Shown here piece by piece: positions 42,407 to 55,069 of a stretch of 64,000 bases of DNA. The position numbers and the translations under genes were made by a program. The stretch covers positions 64,051,885-64,115,884 of the forward strand of contig CM077161.1 of NCBI GenBank assembly GCA_039583875.1, given 5' to 3'. The notes below the pieces were generated by a model. That model saw nothing but the letters and a program-made list of their open reading frames with translations, did no database searches and was not told the origin of the DNA. Origin of the DNA: Platanthera guangdongensis (Eukaryota > Streptophyta > Magnoliopsida > Asparagales > Orchidaceae). The stretch's first letter is position 1. Each line of letters starts with the position of its first letter.

Positions 42407-45400
42407 TGTAACATCCCATGTTACTTCTAGACCCCCCTCAACTTAGATTGAGTTAGGCATGGGTTGGGTGATAGGGAATTTAACTAGGTTTGACCCTAGG
42501 AACTGGGTTGTTACCATGTGGGGCCAACTAAGGGGCCAAAGTCAAACTAGGTAAAACTAGACTAAATAGGAACCCTAGCCACACCATGACCCCACCACAT
42601 TGCCCTAACCCTAAAACAATCTAAGTGGACCATAGGGCATGCCAATAGGTCAACCCTTTAACCCTAGTTGACCAAAGTCAACCATGGCCCTAATTTGGTC
42701 AAACCTATACTTATAGGCCCAATTAGCCCAAGTAGGGCACCACATTGACCCAACCCAAGTTGGGTGGTGCCCTTAGACCCATGACCACCAAGTGGGGTCA
42801 GCCCACTCATCATGGTTGAACAAGTCAACCCAAGTCAAACTAATTAACCTAAAAGAGAAAATGAGGGCTAAGCCCACTCCCCTTGGGCCAAGCCCACCAA
42901 ACTTGGTCCATGTCCAGCCCAAGTGGACAAATAACACCCCTACCCTCTGGTTTTGAATAGAGGGACACATGCATGAGGGAAAATGGGAATTTTAGGAGAG
43001 AGAAGAGGTGTGAGAAGAGGAAATGTTGTGGAGGCCACTTGTCCTTGGTTCCTTCTGCCCCAAAAGTGTGCTGGTTGGCCTCCTCAGAGAATTTGGCAGC
43101 ATGGGGGCCACTTGGCACCCAGGGTGAAGCCTCCAAAGCCCCAAACCGAGTTCACCTTGGTTGTATCTCCCTATACAACCACTACCAGCCCAAATCGACC
43201 ACACCATCACCTTCAGAGGGTAGAATCGAGTGGAGAATGAGTCCTGGAGCGAAGCTTTTGGTGGAGGATCAAGGATTTGAGCAGGAGATTGTCGGAGCAG
43301 CTCATCCATGGCCAACCGCCGCCAACCTCGCCGTCGTGTCGCCATTCGGGTCTGTTTCGCCTCCCCTCTACTCGTGCTAGATTTCTAGATCTTTATGGAG
43401 AGAGATCGAGCTCAATTGAGCCTAATACCATGAGAGAAAAATGAAAAATTTCCGAGTTTTATTTCTTGCCCGGGTTCGCCGGAGGAGCCAATTCCGGTGG
43501 CCTTATCGTCGGAAACTGCTAGTCGCCACCTCAGTGAAGGTGGTGGTGACATCCGCCAGCGGTGGTGGTGGCTCAGCTGGCCGGAATAGCTAGCAAAAGT
43601 GGCCAGCCAGAATCAATCTGGACCGTTGGCTGTTTGGGGACGATGACCGGATCTCATTAATCTTGCTTTAAGATTCGTGCATATCAGTTATAATAAATCA
43701 AACAAAAATTATAGTATTTTATATAAATATGTCACACTTATTCAGTAACATTGCATGGTTAGTTTAGGCCTCTTAGAGGCATTTCCAGGTCATACCCCTT
43801 AAATGAAATTTGTAGCTTACCTCTTAACTTTAATTTCCCACCATAATCATGTAATTTGGCGCAGTATACTGCATTGTAGGTCAGTTTTCCTAAGCCTGGT
43901 CCTAGGCAAGGGTAGAACTTCAATTTGATGCCCAAGTCAAACCAGTAATCAACACGACCCCAAATTTTGGGTGAATGCATGTTTAGGGCACATTTAGCCC
44001 CTGCCAAAAATTGGGAGTTTTTGTGAAAACCTTTCCTATAGTTTTGTTCATAATACACAAAATTAAATAAATGTAATATTTGGAGGGTTATGGCTCCAAA
44101 TGGCCCCAAATTTGGTGGCTTGTCCTTGGGGACAATTCATGTGCATGGTAAAAATTTCAGCACATTTGGACCACTGCATGTTGGGTAAACTCACATGCAT
44201 GTGTTGATTATATATAAGCTTGGGGTGCAAATAGCCATTTTTGATATATTCTGTATTAAGCCTATTTGGAACATCCAAAAATCATGATATTGTTTTCAGA
44301 GGCTCATTAGGGTGAATTTTACCCCACATTGTAATAATGGGATTTTTTGGAAGCAAAATTCCCATTATTTGGAATTTTTGGAATAATAGAACTTTTTGAA
44401 AAAATAAATGTAAAAATAGGTCATCTTTGAGATAAAATCCCCAATTTTTGTCAAGGTCAATATTATGTTAGATTTAACCCCTGAAAATTTTTATGTCTCT
44501 GTTTGAAGAATTTTAATAGGAGTTATGTGGAAATTACCTTTTTACCCTCATTTTACTTAATTAGCAAATTGGTGAAAATACTTAGTGGAAAATTTTGGTA
44601 AATTTCTTGATGATATATCTGAGTATGAATAACCTTGTATAAGTTTCTCAGTACATTTGGATTATCAATAATTTTTAAAACAGTATAATTGCATTTTGGT
44701 AAATTATTTAGATTTGAAATTTGTAGGCCACTACATTGTATAGGTTGATGAAACTGTGTCATTAGCCTTAAATTCATGATATATAAGCTCTGTAATTTTC
44801 CTAGATTTTTATTAATGTATTCCTTATACTTCATTAGGAAAATGACAATTTTATGAATTTTGTATTAATTAAGTAATAAATAGAAATAATCAAAGGAAAA
44901 TTATAAATTTTGGTAGACAGCAATATTTTACCAACATATAACTCAGGAAAAATTCCTTAGGTTAGTGGATTATAAATTGTCATACTTCATGTATTAAATG
45001 ACCTAGGGGATTAATTAAATGATTTAATTAGAGGCCTTAATGACTTAATAAAATTATGAAAATCAATTGGCTCACTTCATTAGTCCATACCATCCTAGGA
45101 TAAATAATTAGGGGCAGGTGGCCCAAGGAATTGGAAGTTACATTTCGGGGTGGTATTAGGTCATGGGTTGCGCATAGTGTAAGTATGTCATGTTATAAGG
45201 ACCACCGGGGGATAGATCAATATATGAGCTAGAGACATCAATTGGAATATGACCCTGGTGGGTAGAGTTGTCTTAGTGATGAGAGTAAAGTGCAAGCCTT
45301 GGATAGCAACTGGAGCGGAGGCCAGCGGAAGACCGTTGCCCTTCTGAGAACATCTTAAGTTATTAGGATCACTTAAGAGTAATAACGAGAGATGGGGGTG

Positions 45401-47101
45401 AATTTTGGGTAGCCATCAACTAAAGTAAATATCCTTGAGAAAGGGAGCTTCGGGCGTAATCCCATCGTAGTTCCTAGTGCCCCCGAGAGCCCTTCATCGG
45501 GTATACCCTGGGCAGTCCTGGGATTAACCTTAAATCACTAAGTGTAATAATCCGTAGACAAGAGTAGTCTAATAGGTTAGGACATTGTGGTTCATTCTCG
45601 CCCGTGTAGGGTTTGAGGGATATGAAATAAAGGCACTATTGTGCGTTCTCTCCCGTGTAGGGTTGTAGGGATTGTGATAATGCTTACCCGTGTACGGTTT
45701 GAGGGATTCAGGACAGGTTGGTCCTGCGAGCTGAAGGCTTGGGATGAAATACTTGCATGTGCATAAATTTAGTGGCAGGGCATGCGGTACTTGCCGTTCG
45801 TCACACCGATGGCAGTACGGTGCACCAGACGGGTGTGAGCGTTTGAGGGGCCAGTGGGTTGTTTTACACTGCGGTCTGGAGGACGATCCCCGATAACGCA
45901 CACCCGACCCAACAAGACTGATGGGTTGTCAGCAAAGTACGTACGAATAGACTCTAGAGTGCACCTTGGACATGTACAGAGGCGTATGAGAGGGGTCTAA
46001 GGTTTGGTAGTGTGCATACTGGCCTAGAAGTGGAGATGCCCGCTCTGCTGCTGTCGTAGCCACAGCGGTGGTACCCGAGAGTGAAGTTAGCTCTCAAAAA
46101 GTGGGAACTAAAGGTCTGTGATCACGGAGTCGTTGTGTGTGAGTTGCACTTGCCTGTGCATAATTTGCATCATAAACATTCATTCATATTAGGTCATACG
46201 CTTCATAGATACTTATCATTAAATTTGTATGGGCTCTTTTATATGATAAGTTAAATTTCCTGGAAACGTTAACTTATAAATTTGTATGGGCATTTTTATA
46301 AGTTAAGGTACGATTTGTGATGGTAGAGTAGTGCTAGCATAGTTTTACTTGCCTACACTTACTTTCATTTCTTTACTTACTTTACCGTACTGCACTTTTT
46401 ACTTACTTCAGTTTTATACTTCATTACTGCACTTGTACTCTTACATAGAACTGCTAGAGTAGAACTACTGTTACTCCTCATATACTTGTTAGTATAGTGC
46501 CACTGCCACCTGTTTACTCTTGATACACTTATTCTCCTCTGCTTCATCCTCCCGCATGGTGCCTAGGAGTTTCGGGGCGAGGTGTGGAGGAAACGACTTG
46601 GTATTTTTGACTAATGGTCGGTGACCAAACTATTTTTAGGAGCTCGAGGAGATGGAGCACCAGTACGACCAGCAGGACGAGATGGCAGGACGTGAGGAGC
46701 TAATACCACCACCGACTACTACTACTACTGCAGAGTTGCCTCAGGTGGGATGACTTGGTGATGATAGATATCTTCCGTTGTTTAGAGTTGAGAGGGAGAG
46801 ATTTGATTTGATGTACTGGGCATAAGCCCTTATTACTCTTCGTTTTATTTCTGTACTCATTTGGAATGATGTTTTCCTTTCATATATTTATATATATGTG
46901 CTGTGACTGTGGACTAGTTGTGGTTTTATTTTACCGCCATACTTCTTTTCTCATATTGGCCTACAAGTTTATGATCATACTAGCCGGCAGAATCGGCGTG
47001 TTGCGGTGTAGACTAACCCGTTCGTTAGTGTCACGGTAAGACGGTTATTCTGGGCATAAGACCCAGTAGCCTCCTTGGTAAGGGGGAGGGTGTGTCTTAC
47101 A
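42407..47101 (+). repeat. 3' LTR of E (4695 bp)
   Basis: Matches the 5' LTR throughout with scattered substitutions and small indels, more than between the LTRs of A, so E appears older than A. Carries exon copies 43308-43349 and 46640-46744. Right flank ACCAG (47102-47106). Confidence 0.9.
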
Positions 47102-48090
47102 ACCAGTACGCACGATCACTGGACATAGTGTGCACGACCACTGGTCGTTGGCCTGTGATCGTGCACATTGTTCAATTCTGCTTTCTATAAATATCTCAGG
47201 TCTCGCCCTAATTTGGAATCTGGGGTGAACGCTCGACATTTCTCAGCCATTTTTGTCTCCGAGGAAGGGTTCCGCCATTCCCCTTCAACTTCCATCGCAG
47301 GGAGGTGCTCCGGGCAAGCTTTCACAACCAAATCCAAGCCAGAGCTGCCTCTCGGCCTCCTCCTTCATCTTTGAGCTTCAAGAAGAGCTTGAATTAGCTT
47401 TCTCCATCAAGCTAGGAGAAGTTGTTCCATCCTCCACCGGATCATGACATGAAGAAGATGAGCCATTGGAAGGTGGTGACAGCCCTTCTCTACCCCGGTC
47501 GTAGTTGAGGACCGAGCTTGGACTCAGAATGATAACCCAACAATTCCAACCTTGAATCCTCAGCAAGACTTCGGATTCGGTCGATTTGGCACACTTTTCT
47601 TCTCTTGTTGTTGATGGTTTAGTTGAACACTTTGTATTTGATGAGGTTATGCTTAGTGTAATATACGTTTATGTGTAATCATGTCTTTGTGATTGTATGT
47701 TTTCGTTATTTACTTGAGGTGCGCCTATTTGTGAATCCACCATCCATCCGCCCTTGCCGCACTAGAAATTTCTAGTGGCGTGCGTAGCGAAGAGGTGCTC
47801 ACGACCCTCATTCCTCCATTCTCATCACCTCATCTGCAAGTCTACTCGCCCATCCGCATAGTGATTCGGTGCATAGCGGCCCGACTAGTCTTCCATCCTG
47901 CCCGGCGAAGCATCACATAGCGGCGTTGCATTGGAGTAGTTGTTAGATTTTTACTTTTTTTTCCGCAAATATCAAAACCCTCCTTAGTTAACTCCAACCT
48001 AAGGACTTCAATCTCAAGTCCTCCTCGAAATTAACTCCACCTTACAGTGTTCCTTGAGAGATCGGTTCACAGCCGTGATCTTTAGCATCA
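47102..48090 (+). repeat. 3' LTR of Athila-like element 2, second part
   Basis: Resumes the LTR at the point where E entered (same order as 29347-30378) and ends AGCATCA at 48090. Confidence 0.85.
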
Positions 48091-50293
48091 CGGGTCTATT
48101 GGGTGTTCAGACAAGTGTTAAGAGACTCGCTGAAGGAGTAATTGAAGCAGGATGGGGACTACGAGGAAGAAATTAAACATTCGACCTTAGTCCGCCTAAG
48201 TTCGTTCTAGGAATCTGGATTGACCCTTCAAAATCTTTATACCTAGGTGTAATGGTTAGTGAGAAACTAGCCTACACTCTGTTCGATACCGGTGCCATGC
48301 AATCGTTGGTGTGGCGGACTTCATTAAAAACCTAGAAGGTGTACAATACTTTACTGGTGTAGCTCGATGAGTGCATCTACCGGACAGCTCGGAGGTGATT
48401 GCAGCCGCTAAGTACGAGTTCGAGATATTCATTAAAGGAAAGGCCTTTGAGACACCTGCCACGGTCTTGAGAATGTCGGAGTTTGACATCATTTTGGCAT
48501 GGCGTGGTTGGACTGGCACTTTACAAGGATTGATTGTGCGAGAAACGAATCTACTTGAGACATGGAGACACTGACGTCATCTTCCAAGGAATTAGCTTCG
48601 CACCTCATATGTTATTATCCTCAGTTCGGACAGTAAAAGCACATATAAAGGGGGATGAAGTCTTCATGATCTGGTTCGAGTTGAAGGAGATAACATTGGA
48701 TATAATAGGCGTACGGGTTGTGCGGGACTTCCCCGAGGTATTTCCTAAGAAACTGCCAGGATTACCCACACATAGAGAGGTTGACTTCTAGATTAATCTA
48801 GTAATGGGTACCAAGCCGGTATCCAAGGCCACTTACCGAATGGCCCCGAAGGAACTCACGGAGTTTAGAGTTCTACTACAAGAACTGGTGGAGTCAGGGT
48901 TCGTTCGCACCAGTTCATCACACTGGGGAGCCCCTGTATTGTTCGTGAAGAAAAAGGATGGAACCCTGCATTTGGGCATAGAATATAGGGAACTCAATCG
49001 GCTGACGGTGCGGAACACTTATCCGCAACATCGGATCGATGAGTTGTTCGATGAACTAGTGGGAGCGCATTGGTTTTCTAAGCTGGACTTGCGTCAGGGT
49101 ATTATCAGTTGAGAATACAAGAAGGTGACATCCACAAAACAGCCTTTAGTTCAAGATATGGACTGTACAAATTCACTGTAATGTCGTTTGGGCTCACAAA
49201 TGCCCCTTTGGCCTTCATGAGCCTGATGAACAAGGTGTTTGAACCTTATTTGGATGTCTTCGTCATTGTTTTCATCGACGACATCTTGGTCTACTCAAAG
49301 ATAGAGGAGGAGCATGTTGAGCACTTGACCTTAGTATTGAAGAAATTAAAAGAGCACGCCTTGTTCGCCATATTCCGCAAGTGCGAATTTTGGCTTAAAG
49401 AGATTACTTTTTTGGGGCATGTGATCAGCGTAGCAGGACTAGCGGTGGATCCGGCCAAGGTGCATGTCGTGAAGTAGTGGTCGCCTTTGAAGTCGGCGGC
49501 CGATGTGAGGAGTTTCCTTGGACTTGTCGGGTACTATCGCAAGTTCATAAAAGGATTTTCAAAGATTGCTCTTCCTCTTAGTTCATTGACGAAGAAAGGT
49601 GTGCCATTTGAGTGGACATCCCAGTGCGAAGCGGCGTTCGAAGAACTGAAGGATAGACTTACCTCCGCCTCAATCTTAGCACTTTCGTCTGGGAAAGAAG
49701 GATTTCAAGTCTACACCGACGCATCATATCAAGGGATGGGAGCGGTATTGATGCAACACGAACACGTGGTTGCCTATTCTTCAAGACATCTAAAGAAACA
49801 TGAAATCAATTACCCGGTTCATGATTTGGAGCTTGGAGCAGTGGTGTTCGTCTTGAAGGTTTGGAGGCATTATCTATACGGTGTCCACTGCGAGATCTTT
49901 TCAGACCACAAAAATTTGAAGTACGTCCATACTTAGAAGGAGTTGAACTTGAGACAACGGCGGTGGTTAGAATTTCTATGTGACTATGAGTTCACCATGA
50001 ACTACCACCCTGGAAAGGCGAACTCGGTGGCCGATGCATTGAGTAGAAATGTACCAGGATCTAGCCCGGAGTCTCGATTGATGAGTATGGAGTTGGCTCG
50101 GATGATTGAGGAGATGGATATTACTTTGGTGTTCAAGGTTCCTTCGGCAGAGAATACGCAGTACTTGGCAAGCATAAGCATAGTTTGTGATATTCGGGAC
50201 CGAATTAGAGTGGAGCAAGCAGTGGATGCGGCCCTGGCCCCAACAATCAAGTCAATCAAAGATGGGACTATGGATGAGTATACGCTAAAAGAC
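48091..50293 (+). pseudogene. pol: Pol of D, first part: protease, RT, RNase H, start of integrase
   Basis: 48091-48230 is non-coding and ends in an acceptor-like cctag|GT, the counterpart of the gag-protease intron. Protease (48232-48540) is frameshifted several times; FDTGA remains but the following residues are disrupted. RT from about 48810: [15 protein letters not shown], a 1-base loss near 49100, then [12 protein letters not shown] and the catalytic FIDDILVYS (49271). RNase [16 protein letters not shown] (about 49710). Stops TAG 49475-49477 and 49934-49936. Ends in the integrase N-terminal linker (DEYTLKD), where Copia G is inserted. This is the only Gypsy RT in the window. Confidence 0.88.
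50289..50293. repeat. Target site duplication AAGAC, left copy (Copia G)
   Basis: AAGAC here and at 59610-59614, exact. Confidence 0.9.
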
Positions 50294-51425
50294 TGTTGGA
50301 GTTACCATTGTGATCTGGAAGTGGTTAAACATGTAAACTCACTGCCAACGCGATATGAGCCTGCAGGGTCGCACATAAGAGATGCGGAGAAGTTGGATGA
50401 TTGACTGTGTTGGTAAAGGTTACCAATCACCGACCTGAATAGGGTTGTAGGCAAAGTGTTGCCTTAAAGAATCATCGGGTTGGGCAAATGTTGCCTTGAA
50501 GGACTGGTAAGAATAGTCGGCCGAGGGTCGATGAGAATCGACGAGAATCGTAGAGAATAGTTCTCTGATTCTCGCCGATCGACGAGAATCGTCGAGAATA
50601 GTTCTCTGATTCTCGCCGATCGACGAGAATCATCGAGAATTAGTTCTCTGATTCTCGCCGATCGGCGTGTATCGTCGACCCACGATCGGCGTGAATTGTC
50701 GACCCACGTTCGGCGTGAATCGTCGAGAATAGTTCTCTGATTCTCGCCGATCCGGGTGATTCTCGCCGATTGTGATTCTCGCCGATTATGATTCTCGCCG
50801 ATCCTGACCGACTCTCGCCGATTGATACTCGCCGATTCTGAACCCTATTTTTGGGTGGTCTGCGGATAGCGGTTAACCTAAGTCTATTTATGCCTTCGGT
50901 ATAAAAGGGACACTTAGGGTTTTTCGGGAATATATCTTCTGATCAAATCGAACCCGCGGCGGAAGAGTTCCGTTCCGCGAGCGTTCCGCCGATCCCGAAT
51001 CCCACCGCTGACGGAAGCGTTCCGCCGCCGCCGTGATCGCTCCGCTGACCTCCTCTTCTCCGGCGACTGTCGCTGGCGTTGCTCTTCCTGACGCGGACCT
51101 AGCAGTCCGTGGAAAGCAAGGTGCGGTCTTTTCATCCTTCCTGATTTTCCGTGTGACGGAAAGCTCGGTGTTCTCCCGCACGTGTGGACTTCTGCAGAAA
51201 CATGGATATTATTCCACGTAGAACTCGCCACTAGCAAGAAGACAAAGTTTGGAGCATCTCCGTTGAGTTGTTACTCAACGCCACCGAGGTAATTTTTGCC
51301 TAGTTTTTGCTAACTTCTTGATTCAACGTTCATGGCCCGATCCACATCTCTTTGGGTTTTTCTTGATGTTTTTCTTTTCCGCTGCGTGCACAAGCGTTGT
51401 GCCATCCTCATAGAGAAACCCAACA
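50294..51425 (+). repeat. 5' LTR of Copia G (1132 bp)
   Basis: TGTTGGAG...AACCCAACA. U3 (50520-50840) is an array of gattctcgccgat / atcgacgagaatc words in both orientations, giving palindromes such as GATTCTCGCCGATCGACGAG. TATA box TATAAAAG at 50900-50907. Near the end a hairpin CGTTGAGT/ACTCAACG (51261-51280) directly precedes a donor-like GAG|GTAATT (51289). Confidence 0.93.
50900..50907 (+). promoter_or_regulatory. TATA box of Copia G 5' LTR
   Basis: TATAAAAG in cggtataaaaggg; conserved at 59084 in the 3' LTR and as TATAAATA at 54547 in the solo LTR. Confidence 0.65.
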
Positions 51426-51426
51426 G

Positions 51427-51438
51427 TGGTATCAAAGC
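51427..51438 (+). other. Primer binding site of Copia G
   Basis: TGGTATCAAAGC one base after the LTR; initiator tRNA-Met type. Confidence 0.85.
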
Positions 51439-52402
51439 GAGGTTACGGCCATGATTGTTGATTTGGAAGTTTTGTTATTCCAGTGCGTGTAAACCTAGGG
51501 ATTTAGAAGTGTTCTAAATGTCTAGATTTAGTCTTGGCACCCCGCCAAGAACGTCTGGGATTGCGTGGGAATTTCTAATTGTTAGAAATTGTGATCTCCT
51601 TAGCAGTAACCATCCCTCGATGTTGTTTTGGATTTTGAATCCAACAAAGAGAGATGAGCTTGTCTACTGCTTTAAGTTGAGTTGTCTTTGCCTTTGTCCA
51701 ATGCATGTAAATCTGAGGATTTGGAAGTTTCCGGATGTTCAGGTTTAGCCCTTCCTTCTATCAATTGTTGATGGTGTTAGGATGTGCACATAAGGGATGC
51801 ATGTGGTTTAGAATTGTTTTCTTTGGATGTGCACGTTGATCAAATGTTGATCATGGTTAAATGTTAACCTATAATTAAAATCCCTTCATCAAATATTAAG
51901 TGTTCGGATGCCTTCCGATGGATGACACTCTTCCTGCCTCGATCGATGAAGTGTGGGCTTGCCAAAGCAAGGTGCATTAATCTATCTTGGTAAGGGTGCG
52001 AGCGGATAATTGTGATATCCCACTGTCGACATCGGGTCCATCTTAACTAGGTGACCTCAAAGGTTGAGTGCCTAGAGGCATAGGGTTGGCATGCACCATA
52101 TGATGGATGCGAATAAGGAGTTATTCACCAACCATACAAGAATTGCATGAGGATGCAATTGGCAAGCGTTGCCTACCTAAATAACCGCATCGTGAGAGGA
52201 ACGCCAAAGCGGACTCATAGTGTTGGTGAAATACGGATCTTGTCCACTAAGAGAGTAGCTCGCATGAACTCTCCGAATTGTTAGTGAGGGCTATCATTTC
52301 GAATAAAATAGTGGGAGTATTTTAATTGAAGTCCAAATTAAAATAAATTGTATTTGAAATTTTGGTACTGATTTTATTCTGCATAAATTCTTGTAGAATT
52401 CC
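51439..52402 (+). other. Leader of Copia G
   Basis: About 960 bases without a supported ORF between the PBS and gag. It ends with an acceptor-like ttcttgtag (52386-52394) eight bases before the gag ATG, which could pair with the donor-like site in the LTR (51289) to remove the PBS from a gag mRNA. Confidence 0.4.
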
Positions 52403-53920
52403 ATGGCAAGTGTTTCACACTCCACGTTGTCTCTGAGAGCCATCCTTGAGAAGGATAAGCTCAGCGGGACAAATTACATGGACTGGTATAGGAACCTGAG
52501 AATTGTTCTCAGGCAAGAGCGAAAGCTCTATGTCTTGGAAGAAAAAGCCCCCGAGGTGCCGACCGGGAATTCTTCCCGTACTGAGAAGGACACTGATAAG
52601 AAGTATACTGACGATGCTTTAGATGTCGAATGCCTTATGCTTGCCACTATGAACTCTGAGCTTCAAAAGCAACATGAGAACATGGGGTGCAAGGAGATTG
52701 ACGAGCATCTCAAGAAAATGTTTCAAGGGCAGGCTCGTCAAGAGAGGTTCGACATCACAAAAGCGTTGTTTCAGTGCAAGATGGGAGTTCGAGACTCAGT
52801 AGGGACTCACGTACTCAAGATTATTGGGTATATAGAGAACCTTGAAAGGCTGGGTTTTCCTCTTGGTCAAGAGTTGGCCACAGATCTGATCCTGCAATCG
52901 TTGCCGGACAGTTATGAGCAGTTCGTCTTGAAATACAACATGAATGAAATAGACAAGACACTGCCCGAACTCCTAGGCATGTTGAGAACTGCCGAAATCA
53001 ATATGAAGAAGGCCAAGCCTGCCAGCCCCATACTGATGGTGCATAAGGGCAAGGGCAAGGCCAAGGGTTCTAAGAAGACGAAGGTGGGACCTAAGTCATA
53101 TCTTGAGCTCAAGTCTTCAGCACTGATGAAAAAGAAAGGCACGGTGAAGGAATGGAAATGCCACCACTGTGGCAAGGCTGGTCATTGGAGGAGGAACTGT
53201 CCTTCGTACATTGAGGGTCTGCAGAAATTGAGGGGAGGTATGACTTCCGCTTCAAATGTTTACGTTATAGAGATAAACCTTTCTGCTCCTTCATCTTAGG
53301 TATTAGATACCGGATGTGGTTCTCACATTTGTACAAATGTGCAGGAACTGGGAAGGAGAAGATTGCTGAGTAAAGGGGAGGTGGACCTCCGCGTCGGCAA
53401 TGGAGCATGAGTTGCTGCTGTAGCCGTAGGAGTTTACCGTCTTTTTTTGCCCAGTGGGCTTGTAATAGAACTAGATAACTGTTATTTTGTTCCGGCCATA
53501 ACTAGAAACATTATATCTATTTCATGTTTGGACATGATTGGATTTTCTTTTATAATTAAGAACAACTGTTGTTCTATATTTAAGAATGATGTTTGTTATG
53601 TTGTAGCCTAATTGTTTAATGGTCTTTATGTTTTGAACTTGGACCATCTGATCTGTAATGTAGAAAATAATAAAAGACTAAGAACAAATGACTCGAACCC
53701 TACTTTTCTCTGGCATTGTCGTTTGGGCCATATCAACGAGAAGCGCATATCCAAACTCCATAGAGATGGACATTTGGACTCATTTGATTATGAATCATTT
53801 GAGCGATGCGAATCTTGTTTGTTAGGCAAGATGACTAAAGCTCCTTTCACTGGTTATACTGAGAGGGCTGAGGATCTTTTGGGTGTTGTACATAGTGATG
53901 TATGCGGACCCATGAGTTCC
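52403..53920 (+). pseudogene. gag-pol: Gag, protease and integrase N-terminus of Copia G, three in-frame stops
   Basis: ATG at 52403. Gag, residues 1-298, is intact: a UBN2-type core (LSGTNYMDWYRNLRIVL, LQSLPDSYEQFVL) and CCHC knuckle CHHCGKAGHWRRNC at residues 253-266. TAG at 53297-53299 falls where Copia elements usually have Trp before the protease motif. The protease site LDTGCGSHIC follows. A TGA near 53408 and a TAA near 53609 are both one C-to-T change from sense. Integrase zinc finger (LWHCRLGHIN...CESCLLGKM) and the first catalytic Asp (HSDVCGPM) end at 53920, where the solo LTR begins. Confidence 0.88.
53916..53920. repeat. Target site duplication GTTCC, left copy (solo LTR)
   Basis: GTTCC is repeated exactly at 55065-55069. 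Confidence 0.9.
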
Positions 53921-55064
53921 TGTTGGAGTTACCATGATGATCTGGAAGTGGTCAAACATCTAATCTCACTGCCAACGCAATATGAGCCTGCAGGGTCGCA
54001 CATAAGAGATGTGGAGAAGTTGGATGACTGACTGTGTTGGTAAAGGTTACCAATCACCGACCTGAATAGGGTTATGGGCAAGGTGTTGCCTTATAGGATC
54101 ATCGGGTTGGGCAAAGGTTGCCTTGAAGGGCTGGTTAGGTTTGTCGTCCGACGGTCGATGAGAATAGTCGAGAATCATCTTCTGATTCCCGCCGATCGAC
54201 GAGAATCACCTTGCTGATTCTCGCCGATCGACGAGAATCGTCAAGAATCAATTGTTGATTCTCGACGATCGACTACCTTGGCTATTGTCGTCGACCGCGG
54301 CTCGACGATCGTCGAGTATCATTATGTGTCGTCGAGCGTGGCTCGACGATCGGCGAGAATCGTCGAGTATTGTACTCTGATTCTCGCCGATCCAATGTGA
54401 TACTCGCCGAATGATTCTCACCGAACCTGCTCAGTGATTCTCGCCGATTGTCGCCGATTCTCACCGATTCATTCTCGCCGATTCTGAACCCTAGTTCTGG
54501 GTGGTCTGCGGATAGCGATTTTCCTGAGTTTATTTTATACTTTAAGTATAAATATAACACTTAGGGTTTCGGGAAAGCGTGATCTATCCCCTCTGTGCGA
54601 ATCGAACCCGACGGAAGGAGTTCCGCGTTCGCTCCGCCGATCCCGATCCCGCCGCCGGAAGAGTTCCGCCGCCGTGTTTGCTCCCTTGACCACCTTTTCT
54701 CCGGCGATCGTCGCTGGCGCTGCAATCCCTGGCGCGGACCTAGCAGTCCGTGGGAAAGCAAAGGTGCGGTCTTCTCCTTCCCGATCTTCCATGCGACGGA
54801 AAGCTCGGCGTTCTCCCGCTCGTGTGGACTTCTGCAGAAACGTGGATACTATTCCACGTAGAACTCGCCACCAGCAAGCAGACAAAGTTTGGAGCTTCTC
54901 CGTTGAGTTGTGACTCAACGCCACCGAGGTAATTTTTGCCTAGTTTCGTTAACTTCTTGATTCAACCGTCATGGCTCGATCCGCATCTCTTTGGGTTTTT
55001 CTTGATGTTTTACTTTTCCGCTGCGTGCACAAGTGTTGTGTCAACCCTATAGAGAAACCCAACA
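53921..55064 (+). repeat. Solo LTR of the Copia G family (1144 bp)
   Basis: Full-length LTR (TGTTGGAG...AACCCAACA) with exact GTTCC duplication and no internal region, so it arose by recombination between the LTRs of a complete insert. It lies in the integrase coding region. It differs more from the two LTRs of G than they do from each other, so it derives from a different subfamily member. Confidence 0.92.
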
Positions 55065-55069
55065 GTTCC

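Larger units (their letters stand above)
34125..47101 (+). mobile_element. Element E: Tekay/Del-like Ty3/Gypsy retrotransposon with 4.7-kb LTRs, RT-deleted
   Basis: 13.0-kb unit with flanks GCCAG/ACCAG. LTRs 34125-38778 and 42407-47101, PBS at 38782, gag, intron, protease, remnant of RNase H end, integrase, polypurine tract. Clearly diverged from A and D in LTR sequence, but shares terminal motifs (TGTAACATCCC...TCTTACA), tandem hairpins, the 105-nt LTR exon, the post-PBS hairpin and the gag-protease intron. RT and most of RNase H are missing. Confidence 0.92.
28804..48090 (+). mobile_element. Athila-like non-autonomous Ty3/Gypsy element 2, interrupted by element E
   Basis: Same family as element 1, plus strand: 5' LTR 28804-30378, tRNA-Asp type PBS, decayed zinc-knuckle ORF, polypurine tract, 3' LTR 33577-34124 plus 47102-48090. 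Flanks CTGGT (28799-28803) and CGGGT (48091-48095) are a one-mismatch target duplication. The 3' LTR is split by E. Confidence 0.85.

Noticed and set aside
50520..50850. CRISPR-like array in Copia G LTR
   Set aside because: Repeats are short, irregularly spaced, occur in both orientations and without unique spacers, in a plant LTR.
51202..51288. LTR coding exon in Copia G (MDIIPRRTRH...)
   Set aside because: Tempting because of the basic RRTRH start and following GTAATT, but stops occur at different codons in the three LTRs and the end is explained by a hairpin; kept only as a possible untranslated leader exon.
54535..54924. 129-codon minus-strand ORF in the solo LTR
   Set aside because: Antisense to the LTR leader; related LTRs break it and it has no motif.
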